A program made the position numbers and the translations under genes. From Methylobacterium sp. (GTDB lineage Bacteria > Pseudomonadota > Alphaproteobacteria > Rhizobiales > Beijerinckiaceae), in the NCBI GenBank assembly GCA_020253445.1, contig JADCBP010000005.1, positions 558,001 to 622,000 on the forward strand: 64,000 nucleotides of DNA, given 5' to 3'. Shown here piece by piece: positions 27,707 through 37,360 of the stretch. How positions within the stretch are numbered: position 1 is the stretch's first letter; each line of letters begins with the position of its first letter. Under the pieces are notes generated by a model, which was not told the origin of the DNA, searched no databases, and was given only the letters and a program-made list of their open reading frames with translations.

Positions 27707-28747
27707 ATGGCCAACCCCCTGCTGGTTGAAATCACGCGTGGCGGCATCGTCGAGAGCGGGCATCGGGGCGCGCTGGCGGTGGTCGATTCCGAAGGCCGGC
27801 TGGTCTTCGCGCTGGGCGATATCGAGCGGCCCATCTTCCCGCGCTCGGCCGTGAAGGGTTTTCAGGCCCTGCCGCTGATCGAAAGCGGCGCGGCGGATCG
27901 TTTCGGCCTGACGGATGCCGAACTCGCGCTCGCCTGCGCCAGCCATTCCGGCGAGGAGGAGCACACGAAGATGGCAGCCTCCATGCTCGCCAAGGCGGGG
28001 CGGGATGAAACCTGCCTCGAATGCGGCGCGCATTGGCCGATGCTGAACCAGCGCGCCCGTGAAGCAAAAGGACCGAATGGCGATCAGGCGCTTCAAGCCC
28101 TCGTCGCCGCCGGCCTCAAACCCTCGGCGCTGCACAACAACTGCTCCGGCAAACATGCGGGCTTTGTCTGCCTGGCGATTGCGACGGGGCACGACCCCAA
28201 GGGCTACATCCAGCCCGAGCACCCAACGATGCGGGAAATCACCGCCGCGCTTCAGGCCATGACCGGCTTTGATCTTGCGAAAGCCACGCGCGGCGTCGAT
28301 GGCTGCTCGATCCCGACCTTCGCGATTCCCTTGCGGTCTCTCGCGGCGGGCTTCGCGAAATTCGCGAGCGGCACCGGGTTGTCGCCGGCTCGCGCAGAGG
28401 CGGTCGAGCGCCTTCGCAAGGCGGTCGCGGCCGCACCGTTCCACGTCGCCGGGACAGGCCGCTTCGATACGGTGGTGATGGAAACCTTGCGCGAGCGCGC
28501 CTTCATCAAGACCGGCGCCGAGGGCGTCTATTGCGGCGCGCTGCCCGAACTTGGGCTGGGGATCGCGCTGAAAATCGATGATGGCGCGACCCGCGCCTCG
28601 GAGATCGCGATGGCCGCCCTGCTCACGCGGTTCCTTGCGCTCGGCAGCGAGGCGAAGGTCGTCACCGAGCGGCTCGATCATCGCATGGCCAATTGGAATG
28701 GAATCGAGGTCGGCCGGATGCGGCCTGTCGCTGCTTTACGGGGCTAA
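27707..28747 (+). CDS. ansA: L-asparaginase, Rhizobium AnsA/ReAV type
   Basis: A 346-residue asparaginase of the class found as AnsA/ReAV in Rhizobium etli, unrelated in sequence to the E. coli enzymes. Family motifs are PRSAVKGFQALPL, CASHSGEEEHTKMAA, the HNNCSGKHAGF loop and a final Gly-rich region. It hydrolyses asparagine to aspartate and ammonia in the cytoplasm. It begins 26 nt after efp and could be cotranscribed. Its last 12 bases overlap the tail of the converging pyroglutamyl peptidase gene, which is unusual. Confidence 0.85.
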   Translation: MANPLLVEITRGGIVESGHRGALAVVDSEGRLVFALGDIERPIFPRSAVKGFQALPLIESGAADRFGLTDAELALACASHSGEEEHTKMAASMLAKAGRDETCLECGAHWPMLNQRAREAKGPNGDQALQALVAAGLKPSALHNNCSGKHAGFVCLAIATGHDPKGYIQPEHPTMREITAALQAMTGFDLAKATRGVDGCSIPTFAIPLRSLAAGFAKFASGTGLSPARAEAVERLRKAVAAAPFHVAGTGRFDTVVMETLRERAFIKTGAEGVYCGALPELGLGIALKIDDGATRASEIAMAALLTRFLALGSEAKVVTERLDHRMANWNGIEVGRMRPVAALRG

Positions 28748-29347
28748 ACGGCTCGCCAGAACCAGCCGCCGCGCGATCGCCGCGCTGCCCGAGAGCAAGG
28801 GCCCGAAGGCGATGCCGCGCGGATCGCTGCTCTTCCTGACGCGCGGAACATGCACAAACACCACCGGCACCTTCGCTTTCGTGCCGCGAAGCGCGAAGCG
28901 ATAGGCTGCGTTGCACAGATAGGGCCCGGCATTCCGCGACAATCGAACCGGGTTGCCCGCTTCGCGCAGCAAATCCCGCAGGCGCGGCATCGGCGCGCGC
29001 CCCTTGAGGATCGCCGGGCCGGAATCGAGGCGCGCGAGCTTCGGCAGGCGTCCCGAGGCATCCCGCGCGGTGCGGCTTGTCCTGTTCCTCGCGACGATCT
29101 CCACCGTCACCGCCTTCCGCCTGGCCGCCACCCCGAACATCAGGATCGCGCGCGGCCGCTTCTCCAGCAGGGGCGCGAGGGCCGCCTCCGTCGGGCCATA
29201 GCTCACGGGGAGGATCGCGTGACGCACCTTCCAGCCCAACCATAGCCAGCCGGGCAGCCGCGCCAGCGCTTCCACGAGGCGGGCGGACGGGTTGACCGGC
29301 ACGCCCGGAAACGGGCCGAAGCCGGTGATCAGCAGGTCTGGCCGCAT
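28736..29347 (-). CDS. pcp: Pyroglutamyl-peptidase I family protein (C15)
   Basis: A 203-residue cysteine peptidase of family C15, which removes N-terminal pyroglutamate from peptides. It opens with LLITGFGPFPGVPVNPSARLV; the catalytic Cys is in GPYLCNAAYRFAL and the catalytic His in VVFVHVPRV; the Glu is in the region of EIVARNR. The ATG at 29347 is preferred to the track start 29431, because the family begins there and the mcm gene ends just upstream. It converges on ansA with a 12-nt overlap. The C-terminus is Ala/Arg-rich and somewhat longer than usual. Confidence 0.78.
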   Translation of the reverse strand: MRPDLLITGFGPFPGVPVNPSARLVEALARLPGWLWLGWKVRHAILPVSYGPTEAALAPLLEKRPRAILMFGVAARRKAVTVEIVARNRTSRTARDASGRLPKLARLDSGPAILKGRAPMPRLRDLLREAGNPVRLSRNAGPYLCNAAYRFALRGTKAKVPVVFVHVPRVRKSSDPRGIAFGPLLSGSAAIARRLVLASRLAP

Positions 29348-29351
29348 GTGC

Positions 29352-31526
29352 TTATTGCGCCGCCACCGGCGGCTGCGAATAACCAAGCTTCCGGTTGAGC
29401 CCATCGAGCAGGCTCGCGGCAGCCTCGGCAATGTTCGTGCCGGGCGGGAAGATCGCCGTCGCGCCCGCTTCCATCAGCGCGGCGAAATCCTGCGGGGGGA
29501 TCACGCCGCCGACAACGATCATGATATCCGCCCCGCCCTCGGCGATCAGCGCCGCCTTCAGCGCGGGCACGAGCGTGAGATGGCCCGCCGCGAGGCTTGA
29601 AACACCCACGACATGCGCGTGGCCGGCCACGGCCTGCTTCGCGACTTCCTCGGGCGTGGCGAAAAGCGGGCCGATCTCCACTTCGAAACCGAGATCGCCA
29701 AAGGCTGAGGCCACCACCTTCTGGCCGCGATCATGTCCGTCCTGCCCGATCTTCGCGACGAGGATCTTCGGTTTGCGCCCCTCGTTCTCGGCGAAAGCCT
29801 GCACCATGCCGGAAGCGCGGGCGACCGCGGGGTTATCCTTGCCGACCGTGTCACGATAGATGCCCGAGACGACGCGGATCTCCGCCTGATGGCGGTTCCA
29901 GGCCTTCTCCAGCGCAAGGCTGATCTCGCCTACGGAGGCGCGGGCGCGGGCGGCATCGACCGCCAGCGCAAGGAGATTGCCGTTGCCGGAACGCGCCGCA
30001 TTCTCAAGCGCGGCGAGCGCGGTGTTCACCCTGCCCGCATCACGGCTGGCGCGCAGCTGCTTCAGTTTCTCGATCTGCCGGGCCCGCACGGCAGCGTTGT
30101 CGACCTGCAGGATGTCGAGCGGCCTTTCATCGAGCGGCTTCAACTGGTTCACACCGATGATCGCCTGCTCGCCGGAATCGATGCGGGCCTGGGTACGGGC
30201 CGCGGCTTCCTCGATTCGCAGCTTCGGAATGCCGGCCTCGATGGCCTTCGCCATGCCGCCGAGCTTTTCGACTTCCTGGATATGGGCCCAAGCCCGCGCC
30301 GCGAGATCAGCCGTGAGCTTTTCGACCATGCGCGCGCCGCCCCAGGGGTCGATCAGGCGGCAGGTGCCGCTCTCCTGCTGGATGAGAATCTGCGTATTGC
30401 GCGCGATGCGGGCGGAGAAGTCACTGGGCAGCGCGAGGGCTTCATCCAGCGCGTTGGTATGCAGCGATTGCGTGCCCCCTTGCGTCGCGGCCAATGCCTC
30501 GACAAGCGTGCGTGGCACATTGTTGAACACGTCCTGCGCTGCAAGAGACCAGCCGGAGGTCTGGCAATGCGTGCGGAGTGCCAGGGACTTGTCGCTCTTC
30601 GGCTCGAAGCCCTTCACGATCTTCGCCCAGAGCAGGCGCGCGGCGCGCATCTTGGCGATTTCCATGAAGAAATTCATGCCGATCGCCCAGAAGAACGAGA
30701 GGCGCGGCGCAAACGCGTCGATATCGAGGCCGGCGGCCGTGCCGGCGCGGAGATATTCGAGGCCATCGGCCAGGGTATAGGCGAGTTCGAGATCCTGCGT
30801 CGCGCCCGCCTCCTGCATGTGATAGCCGGAGATCGAGATCGAGTTGAATTTCGGCATGTTCTCCGCCGTGAAGGCGAAGATGTCCGAGATGATCCGCATC
30901 GACCCCTTGGGCGGGTAGATATAGGTGTTGCGGACCATGAACTCCTTCAGGATGTCGTTCTGGATGGTGCCGGAGAGCTGCTTTGCCGGCACGCCCTGCT
31001 CCTCGCCCGCCACGATGAAGAGCGCGAGGATGGGCAGGACCGCGCCGTTCATCGTCATCGACACGCTCATGCGGTCGAGCGGGATGCCATCGAAAAGCGT
31101 GCGCATGTCGAGGATGGAATCGATCGCGACACCCGCCATGCCCACGTCACCGGCCACGCGCGGGTGATCGGAATCGTAGCCGCGATGCGTCGCGAGATCG
31201 AAGGCGACCGAAAGCCCCTTCTGCCCTGCCGCGAGGTTGCGGCGGTAGAAGGCGTTCGAATCCTCCGCCGTGGAGAAGCCCGCATATTGGCGGATGGTCC
31301 ACGGGTTCGTCACATACATCGTGGGGTAGGGGCCACGCAGGAAGGGCGCTGCACCGGGCCATGTCGAGAGGAAATCGAGGCCGGCGAGGGCAACCTCATC
31401 CGTCAGCGGCTGGATGGCGATGCCTTCGGGTGTCTCCCAGGCAGAAGCGCGGGCGGCATGCTCGCGCGCGGCCTGTGACGGCGCTCGGCTCGAAGGCTTG
31501 GGGAGGTTCGAGAAATCCGGGACCAT
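29352..31526 (-). CDS. mutB: Methylmalonyl-CoA mutase, large (catalytic) subunit
   Basis: A 724-residue adenosylcobalamin enzyme that interconverts succinyl-CoA and (R)-methylmalonyl-CoA in propionate metabolism. The barrel domain has [17 protein letters not shown] and the substrate site [14 protein letters not shown]; the C-terminal cobalamin domain has [20 protein letters not shown] with the DxHxxG lower-ligand motif. I prefer the ATG at 31526, 7 nt after GGGAG; the track's 31562 overlaps the small subunit. It is the second gene of a two-gene operon. Confidence 0.93.
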   Translation of the reverse strand: MVPDFSNLPKPSSRAPSQAAREHAARASAWETPEGIAIQPLTDEVALAGLDFLSTWPGAAPFLRGPYPTMYVTNPWTIRQYAGFSTAEDSNAFYRRNLAAGQKGLSVAFDLATHRGYDSDHPRVAGDVGMAGVAIDSILDMRTLFDGIPLDRMSVSMTMNGAVLPILALFIVAGEEQGVPAKQLSGTIQNDILKEFMVRNTYIYPPKGSMRIISDIFAFTAENMPKFNSISISGYHMQEAGATQDLELAYTLADGLEYLRAGTAAGLDIDAFAPRLSFFWAIGMNFFMEIAKMRAARLLWAKIVKGFEPKSDKSLALRTHCQTSGWSLAAQDVFNNVPRTLVEALAATQGGTQSLHTNALDEALALPSDFSARIARNTQILIQQESGTCRLIDPWGGARMVEKLTADLAARAWAHIQEVEKLGGMAKAIEAGIPKLRIEEAAARTQARIDSGEQAIIGVNQLKPLDERPLDILQVDNAAVRARQIEKLKQLRASRDAGRVNTALAALENAARSGNGNLLALAVDAARARASVGEISLALEKAWNRHQAEIRVVSGIYRDTVGKDNPAVARASGMVQAFAENEGRKPKILVAKIGQDGHDRGQKVVASAFGDLGFEVEIGPLFATPEEVAKQAVAGHAHVVGVSSLAAGHLTLVPALKAALIAEGGADIMIVVGGVIPPQDFAALMEAGATAIFPPGTNIAEAAASLLDGLNRKLGYSQPPVAAQ

Positions 31527-31540
31527 GGGCATTCTCCCGC

Positions 31541-33448
31541 TCACGAATTCGGCTCGATGCATGAATTTTCCAGGCCAGTCAGCAGATGATCGAGGAATGC
31601 GACCAGATCCATGCCAAAGGCAACATAACCGCTCACGCCGCTTTCCGCGAGCAGCGCTTCGAGGTCGCCAGGCTTGCCGGCCATCAGCAGGGGGGCGGCC
31701 CCGGCCGCGTGGAGGGCCTGCGCGATCGGGACGGCTTCCAGCTGATATTCCGCATCCGCCCCGACGAGGCAGGCGAGGGTGGTGCCAGAAGCCTTGAAGG
31801 CGCGGACGAGTTCATCGATATCCGTGCCGCCCGCCGAAAGCGGGAAGCCATCCGACAGAAGCGCCTCGATGCCGCCGGTCTCGAAGGCGTTCTTCGTGAA
31901 GGTCGCGCGCGGGGTGAAATCCGCGAGCCGGCCCAGGGGCGCCAGGAAGATGCGCGGTTTCGCGCCCCTTGCGGCAAGCGCATCGGCGCGGTCGCGCAGG
32001 GCTTCGAAGGGTGCGGCGAGCCGCATGCCGGGGAACTTGGTCTGGCTCGCGGAAGCGGCGGGCGCGGGCATCAGCACCGGGGTTTCCACTTCCGTGATGT
32101 TCGGGAACTCGCTCACGCCGGTCACCGGAACCGCACGGCTGGCAACAGCGCGCAGGCGGTTTTCGCGCGTGGCCGCGATCTTCCGGGCGAAGGCGCCGGT
32201 TTCAAGCGCCGCCGCCATGCCGCCGAGGCTGCCCGCGCGCTCGGCCTCGAGATGCTGGACGATGGCCCAGGCCTTCTCCTCCAGCGTCTCGGTGATCTCC
32301 TCGATCGCGCCGGAGCCGGAAGCCGGGTCGATCATGCGATGGAGGTTGGATTCACGCAGGAGGATGAGGCTCGTGTTGCGCGAGAGGCGGCGCGCATTGG
32401 AATCCGGCAGGCCGAGCGCCGCGCTATACGGAAGCAGCGTGAGCGAATCCGCCCCGCCCAGAGCCGCCGCGAGGCCGGCGATCGACACGCGCAGCATGTT
32501 GCCGTTGGGGTCGCGCCGCGTCATCATGCGGAAGGCGCTTTCGGCATGGATGAACGCGGGTGCGGGCTTCTTCACCCCGCAATGTTCGAGCACGCCGGCC
32601 CAGAGGCGGCGGAAAGCACGGATTTTCGCGAGCGTGAGGAATTGATTCTGATCCGCCGCGATGGTGAAAGCAATCAGCATCTGTGCTTTCTCCGGCGCGA
32701 ATCCACCCTTGCCGAGCAGGCGCAGATAGGTGATCCCTTGCGCGATCAGGCTTGCGATTTCCTGCGCCTCGCTGGCACCTGCTTCATGGAAGGGGCGGGA
32801 ATCCGCCATCAGGAACGGGCCCGTGAACCCGGCTTCAAGCAGCGCCAGAACCGCTTCGCGGATACGCGTGCAGATCGCAAGCCATGCTTTTGGAATCGCG
32901 CCAATGCGCGCCCAATCCGCCAGCGGGCGCATGCCGAACTCGACCTTCAGCGTCGCGCCCGGCAGGTTGCGGGATTTCGCATAGGTCCGGAAGAGGTCGG
33001 CCACCTCCGCCCCCGCGAAGGGCGGCGGATCAAACCTCAGGCGCACGAGATCGCAATGGATGCCCGCGAGCGCGGTCGCCAGCGCCTCCGCCCTCGGCGG
33101 CAGGCCGAAACCGCGCGCGGTGAGCGAACCCGCGAAGGCGAGGGTGAGCTGATCCGCCCCGCCCTCGAGATCGATCAGCGCGAGGCGATTGGCTTCTGCG
33201 GCATCGGGGTGATCCACCGTCGCGGCGATGCCCCAGGGGGCGGCGCCGCGCGCACCGGCGATCGGCTCGGCCTGCGCGTCACGCGGATAGATCGGCTGAA
33301 GCGCGATCCCATCCGCGGTGAGGGTCACGAGCTTCTTCTCGAAGGGCACGCCCTTCAGAACGCCATCGACCAGGCGACGCCAGTCGCCTTCGGTCACGGC
33401 CGGAAATTCAGAGGCAAGTTTCGGCGGGGTGAGATCGGGGGCATCCAT
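31541..33448 (-). CDS. mutA: Methylmalonyl-CoA mutase, small subunit
   Basis: A 635-residue paralog of the large subunit that forms the non-catalytic half of a heterodimer. The barrel region is diverged ([18 protein letters not shown] is a recognisable block), and the C-terminal cobalamin domain lacks DxHxxG: the matching region reads [21 protein letters not shown], so it should not bind B12. It is first in the operon, 14 nt upstream of the catalytic gene. Many related bacteria have only a single homodimeric mutase, so the heterodimer is worth noting. Confidence 0.9.
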   Translation of the reverse strand: MDAPDLTPPKLASEFPAVTEGDWRRLVDGVLKGVPFEKKLVTLTADGIALQPIYPRDAQAEPIAGARGAAPWGIAATVDHPDAAEANRLALIDLEGGADQLTLAFAGSLTARGFGLPPRAEALATALAGIHCDLVRLRFDPPPFAGAEVADLFRTYAKSRNLPGATLKVEFGMRPLADWARIGAIPKAWLAICTRIREAVLALLEAGFTGPFLMADSRPFHEAGASEAQEIASLIAQGITYLRLLGKGGFAPEKAQMLIAFTIAADQNQFLTLAKIRAFRRLWAGVLEHCGVKKPAPAFIHAESAFRMMTRRDPNGNMLRVSIAGLAAALGGADSLTLLPYSAALGLPDSNARRLSRNTSLILLRESNLHRMIDPASGSGAIEEITETLEEKAWAIVQHLEAERAGSLGGMAAALETGAFARKIAATRENRLRAVASRAVPVTGVSEFPNITEVETPVLMPAPAASASQTKFPGMRLAAPFEALRDRADALAARGAKPRIFLAPLGRLADFTPRATFTKNAFETGGIEALLSDGFPLSAGGTDIDELVRAFKASGTTLACLVGADAEYQLEAVPIAQALHAAGAAPLLMAGKPGDLEALLAESGVSGYVAFGMDLVAFLDHLLTGLENSCIEPNS

Positions 33449-33540
33449 GGACGGCTTCTATAACGCGAGCCTCGCCCAAGTTGAAATGGACTTTGGAAGG
33501 GGGCTGATCGCCCCCGTCAGAGGCATGAAAAAGCCTTGCG

Positions 33541-33567
33541 AAAAAGCCTCGCGCCCGCGCACGAGGC
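33541..33567 (-). terminator. Intrinsic terminator for the Gly-rich protein gene
   Basis: On the minus strand the sequence reads GCCTCG, an 10-nt loop, CGAGGC, then TTTTT, 28 nt after the stop of the gene ending at 33595. A second stem without T tract (GGGGGC / GCCCCC, 33499-33515) follows in the same direction. Confidence 0.65.
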
Positions 33568-33594
33568 CTTGAAATCCGCCTGGGTCCGATGGCC

Positions 33595-33987
33595 TCAGAC
33601 GAACTGGCTGAGGCCCGGGATGGCGCCCACCAGCGCGCCCATCGCGTCTTCGCCGGCCGTCTCGCGGCCATAGGCGAAGACTTCCTTGGAGAGAGACTGG
33701 ATCTGTCCCATGCCAAGGCCCGCGCCCATCAGCTGCTGGCCCAGCGCCATCACGCCGCCACCGCCGCCCATCATGCCCATCAGCCCGCCGAGGAGACCGC
33801 CGCCGCCTTCCGAAGCGGCATGGGCCGCCGCCAGTTCGGCCGCGCCCGGCATGGCAGCGAAGGCTTCGCCCGCGGCTTCCGGCGCTTCCTTCTGCAGGAA
33901 GGCGAGGATCATCCCCACGGCCTTCTCGGCCAGAGCGGGGTCAAGCCCGACATTCTGAACCACGCGGTTGATGAGTTCCTGCATCAT
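33595..33987 (-). CDS. Gly/Met-rich hypothetical protein (DUF2780/DUF2267-like)
   Basis: A 130-residue protein from the ATG at 33987, which follows GGGAGGATCG; the track start is too early. The N-terminal 45 residues are helical (INRVVQNVGLDPALAEKAVGMI); the middle is a flexible GGLMGMMGGGGGVMAL stretch; the end is again helical. The layout resembles DUF2780/DUF2267 proteins, which have no assigned function. No signal peptide or membrane helix is convincing. A terminator follows. Confidence 0.7.
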   Translation of the reverse strand: MMQELINRVVQNVGLDPALAEKAVGMILAFLQKEAPEAAGEAFAAMPGAAELAAAHAASEGGGGLLGGLMGMMGGGGGVMALGQQLMGAGLGMGQIQSLSKEVFAYGRETAGEDAMGALVGAIPGLSQFV

Positions 33988-34236
33988 GATCGATCCTCCC
34001 CGGATGAGACGTTGCCGGAGCGTTACGCGATCCCGCCGGGGCAGGCAAGGCAAGATTGTTTAGATGTAAACAAGTTCGGCTGCGCCGATCCCCTCACGCC
34101 TCGCCGATGGTCACGCGCGAAGCTTTCGACCAGATGAGAATGGCGCACGAATTTCGCTCGAATGCGATCTTTCCGAAATCGGGGCGAAGCGGATATATGC
34201 GCTGGTCGCCTCATGGAAAACGGCTGGAGAAAGACC

Positions 34237-35772
34237 TTGGCAGACGCGAAGACCATTCTGATCGGCAAGAGCGAGACCAAGTTCGAGGAATTGACCCTCA
34301 AGCTGGCCAATCGCCACGGCCTCGTGACCGGCGCGACGGGCACCGGCAAGACCGTGACGTTGCAGAAACTGGCCGAAGGCTTTTCGGCCAATGGCGTGCC
34401 GGTCTTCACGGCGGATATCAAGGGCGACCTTTCGGGCGTCGCCGCCATGGGCAATGCGCTCCCGCCCTTCGTGAACCGCGCGAAGGAGATCGGCGTCGAA
34501 TACAGGGCCGAGCAATATCCGGTCGTGTTCTGGGATCTCTTCGGGGAGCAGGGCCACCCCATCCGCACCACGGTGGCCGAGATGGGCCCGCTGCTGCTTG
34601 CGCGCCTGATGGAACTCAACGAGACGCAGGAAGGCGTGCTGAACATTCTCTTCCGCTATGCGGATGAGCATGGGCTGCTGTTGCTCGACCTGAAGGACCT
34701 CCGCGCGATGCTTGCGGAACTCGGCAACAACAAGGAATTGCAGGCCGATTTGCAGGCGACCTACGGCAATGTGTCCTCGGCCTCGGTGGGGGCGATCCAG
34801 CGTCAGCTTCTGGTGCTCGAGAACCAGGGTGGCGCGAATTTCTTCGGCGAGCCTGCGTTGGAGCTCGCGGATTTCATGCGCACGGATGAGGATGGCAAGG
34901 GCCACATCAACATTCTCGCCGCCGACAAGCTGATGAAGTCGCCGCGCCTTTACGCGACCTTCCTGCTGTGGATGCTCTCCGAACTCTTCGAGCAGCTGCC
35001 GGAAGTGGGTGATCCCGAGAAACCCAAGCTCGTCTTCTTCTTCGATGAAGCGCATCTCCTTTTTGATAACGCGCCCGCCGCGCTGATCGACGCGATCGAG
35101 CAGGTCGTGCGCCTCATCCGCTCGAAGGGCGTGGGCGTGTATTTCGTGACGCAGAACCCGCTCGACGTGCCGGACAAGGTCGGCGCGCAGCTCGGCAATC
35201 GTGTGCAGCATGCCCTTCGCGCCTTCACCCCGCGCGAGCAGAAGGCCTTGAAGGCCGCAGCCGAAACCTTCCGCCCGAACCCGAAATTCAGGACCGCCGA
35301 GGTCATCACCAATCTCGGCGTGGGGGAGGCGCTGGTCTCGGTGCTCGAGGGCAAGGGCGCGCCCTCGATGGTGGAACGCACGCTTGTAGCCCCGCCGGGC
35401 GGGCGCGTGGGGCCAATCACGCCGCAGGAGCGTGCGGCCCTGATGCGCGAGAGCCCGTTCCGCAACAAGTATACCGAGACGGCCGATCGCGAGAGCGCCT
35501 TCGAGATGCTGGCGGCGAAAGCCGAGGCAGCCGCCAGGGCTGCGCAGGGCGGCGGCGGCCTTTTCGACAATGTGCTCGGCGGCCTTTTTGGCGGCAGCGC
35601 GCCGGCGCCGGCGCCCACGGGACGAGGTCGCGCCGCGCCCCGCCCGCAACCGAGCATGGCCGAGAAGATCGCGACCTCCGCCGCGCGCTCCGTGGCAAAC
35701 ACGGTCGGCCGGCAGATCGGCACGGCCATCGTGCGCGGCGTGCTGGGTAGCCTGCTGGGCGAGAGGCGTTGA
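34237..35772 (+). CDS. HerA-like ATPase, DUF853 (YjgR family)
   Basis: A 511-residue P-loop ATPase with Walker [13 protein letters not shown] near the N-terminus and Walker [14 protein letters not shown]. The TTG at 34237 has GGAGAAAG 6 nt upstream and gives [12 protein letters not shown], the typical family start; the ATG at 34213 lacks a ribosome site. The C-terminal 80 residues are Ala/Gly/Pro-rich and basic. The family is called helicase HerA-like, but no activity is established and no nuclease partner is adjacent. Confidence 0.85.
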   Translation: MADAKTILIGKSETKFEELTLKLANRHGLVTGATGTGKTVTLQKLAEGFSANGVPVFTADIKGDLSGVAAMGNALPPFVNRAKEIGVEYRAEQYPVVFWDLFGEQGHPIRTTVAEMGPLLLARLMELNETQEGVLNILFRYADEHGLLLLDLKDLRAMLAELGNNKELQADLQATYGNVSSASVGAIQRQLLVLENQGGANFFGEPALELADFMRTDEDGKGHINILAADKLMKSPRLYATFLLWMLSELFEQLPEVGDPEKPKLVFFFDEAHLLFDNAPAALIDAIEQVVRLIRSKGVGVYFVTQNPLDVPDKVGAQLGNRVQHALRAFTPREQKALKAAAETFRPNPKFRTAEVITNLGVGEALVSVLEGKGAPSMVERTLVAPPGGRVGPITPQERAALMRESPFRNKYTETADRESAFEMLAAKAEAAARAAQGGGGLFDNVLGGLFGGSAPAPAPTGRGRAAPRPQPSMAEKIATSAARSVANTVGRQIGTAIVRGVLGSLLGERR

Positions 35773-35785
35773 GCGCCTGCCAGCC

Positions 35786-36193
35786 TCAGTAGATTGTCAT
35801 ATCGACGTTGTAGCGCCGCGTTGACCCGTCGCTATAGACGAGCTGGAAACTGAACCTGTCCGAACCGCGATAGCCTTCCGTCGCCCGGTAAATGACCGTA
35901 ATGCCGGGCGTGCGGCGTTCAGAGCATTTCCTGAACGCCCCTTTATTGCCAAATTCGACGAAATCAGCTTTCTGAATGGCCTCTACCTTGCCGTTCTGCG
36001 GCGGTACAGGCAGGACCATGCGGATCTGACCGATGGGCTCGCAATTCTTTCGGACATGCCCCGCATGCAGGAAGTTCAGGGGTTGGGTCCCAACGGCATA
36101 GCGCAACCAGTTATAGGTCTCGTTTCGCGCCTGCGCGGCAGCGACCGAAGGAAGAATGGCAAGCGCAAAGAGCAAAGCAACAGCAAATTTCAT
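35786..36193 (-). CDS. Secreted hypothetical protein, paralog of the next gene
   Basis: A 135-residue protein with a signal peptide (KFAVALLFALAILPSVAAAQA) and a mature part of about 115 residues holding two cysteines, in RKNCEPIG and AFRKCSER. The C-terminal pattern YRGSDRFSFQLVYSDGSTRR resembles that of its neighbour, including the YxA..Y/F.G.D.F.F...Y.DG series, so the two arose by tandem duplication. The gene starts inside the stop of the upstream one (ATGA). No known domain recognised; possibly an Ig-like or beta-sandwich fold. Confidence 0.72.
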   Translation of the reverse strand: MKFAVALLFALAILPSVAAAQARNETYNWLRYAVGTQPLNFLHAGHVRKNCEPIGQIRMVLPVPPQNGKVEAIQKADFVEFGNKGAFRKCSERRTPGITVIYRATEGYRGSDRFSFQLVYSDGSTRRYNVDMTIY

Positions 36194-36645
36194 TGCGCTT
36201 TCCCTCCTCGCAAGACCGTGACCTTAACATCGAAATGTTTCGCCTTGCCGTCGAAGTAGACAATCGCGAAGCGGAATGCGTCGTCTCCCTGAAAATCGTC
36301 CCGCGCCTTGTAGGTGGCATATGTCGCCATGATCTTCTGGCTGTTGCAGGCCGAACGTGGATTGTCCTTCGGGTAGTTCGGGAAAGTTTCCAGCGATTTT
36401 TCCGTCAGTTCGCCTGATTTGGGAGCTGTGATCACCGCGATCCGATTTGGTTCTCTGACAGTGCAATCCCGCGCTAAGGCATAGCCGCGCCTCACCAGGA
36501 TTTCTTGCCCGGCCACCGCCGTGATCGTCACGGCTTCATATTGGATTTTTTCGGGAGGTGGTTCCGCTCCGCGCTTTTTCTGGGCAAGAGCGGGTGATAT
36601 TGTCAGGAGGATCGCCGATAGCAAAAGCAGGAAATGTTGGCGCAT
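36190..36645 (-). CDS. Secreted hypothetical protein, paralog of the previous gene
   Basis: A 151-residue protein from the ATG at 36645, which follows AAGGGGGGACT; the track's 36936 is too early. Signal peptide (HFLLLLSAILLTISPALAQ), then a mature part with two cysteines in ARDCTVREP and RSACNSQK, each matching a cysteine of the paralog. The shared C-terminal pattern is FQGDDAFRFAIVYFDGKAK. Both proteins are likely periplasmic with a disulfide. Translationally coupled to the downstream paralog. Function unknown. Confidence 0.75.
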   Translation of the reverse strand: MRQHFLLLLSAILLTISPALAQKKRGAEPPPEKIQYEAVTITAVAGQEILVRRGYALARDCTVREPNRIAVITAPKSGELTEKSLETFPNYPKDNPRSACNSQKIMATYATYKARDDFQGDDAFRFAIVYFDGKAKHFDVKVTVLRGGKAQ

Positions 36646-36718
36646 AAATAGTCCCCCCTTATGACAATGGCCACAGAAAACCATAACGGCGCTTTTGAGC
36701 GCAAGGGCTTGTTTTAGA

Positions 36719-37333
36719 ATGCTCCTGCCTTTCGTCACCGGGTTTGCCATTGGCGGATCGCTCATCGTGGCGATCGGCGCGCAGAACGCCTTCGTGCTGC
36801 GGCAGGGCATCAAGCGCGAGCATGTCTTCGCGGTCTCGCTGTTCTGCGCACTCTCGGATGCGACGCTGATCGCGCTGGGCGTCGCGGGGCTCGGCTTCCT
36901 GATCGAGAAGGTGCCGGGGCTGATCACGGCCGTCACGATTTTCGGTATCGTGTTCCTGCTGGCTTATGGCGTCATGGCAGCGCGCCGCGCGATGACTCCC
37001 GGTGCCATGGCCGTGGGGCAGGGCGCACCCCTCACGCTCAAGGCCGCGCTCTCGGCTTGCGCGGCTTTCACCTTCCTCAACCCGCATGTCTATCTCGATA
37101 CGGTCATCCTCGTCGGCAGCCTCGCGGCGGGCTATGCGGGGCAGGAGCGCTGGGCTTATGGCATGGGTGCCGCAAGCGCGTCCTTCGTCTGGTTTTTCGG
37201 GCTTGGCTATGGCGCGCGGGTGCTCACCCCGTTATTTGCAAAGCCGATGGCCTGGCGCATTCTCGATGCGATCATCGCATGCATCATGGGGATGATTGCG
37301 CTGAAACTCGGGCTGTGGATGATCAGGGGCTGA
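36719..37333 (+). CDS. argO: LysE/ArgO-family amino acid exporter
   Basis: A 204-residue, six-helix inner-membrane exporter of basic amino acids, related to ArgO and LysE. Typical motifs are IVAIGAQNAFVLRQGIKREHV near the N-terminus and FTFLNPHVYLDTVILVG in the middle. The ATG at 36719 is preferred to the track start 36695. Export of arginine or lysine is a family property, not shown here. It is divergent from the secreted-protein pair and 27 nt before the peptidase gene. Confidence 0.82.
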   Translation: MLLPFVTGFAIGGSLIVAIGAQNAFVLRQGIKREHVFAVSLFCALSDATLIALGVAGLGFLIEKVPGLITAVTIFGIVFLLAYGVMAARRAMTPGAMAVGQGAPLTLKAALSACAAFTFLNPHVYLDTVILVGSLAAGYAGQERWAYGMGAASASFVWFFGLGYGARVLTPLFAKPMAWRILDAIIACIMGMIALKLGLWMIRG

Positions 37334-37360
37334 AGCTCTCTACCCCGCGAAGGCCGAATC

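Noticed and set aside
29733-33463. Two long plus-strand ORFs (581 and 625 residues) over the mutase genes
   Set aside because: Mirror frames of mutA and mutB with Arg-rich composition and no domain.
34162-34236. N-terminal extension of the HerA-like ATPase in the ORF track
   Set aside because: No ribosome site before 34162 or 34213, whereas TTG 34237 has GGAGAAAG and gives the family's usual N-terminus.
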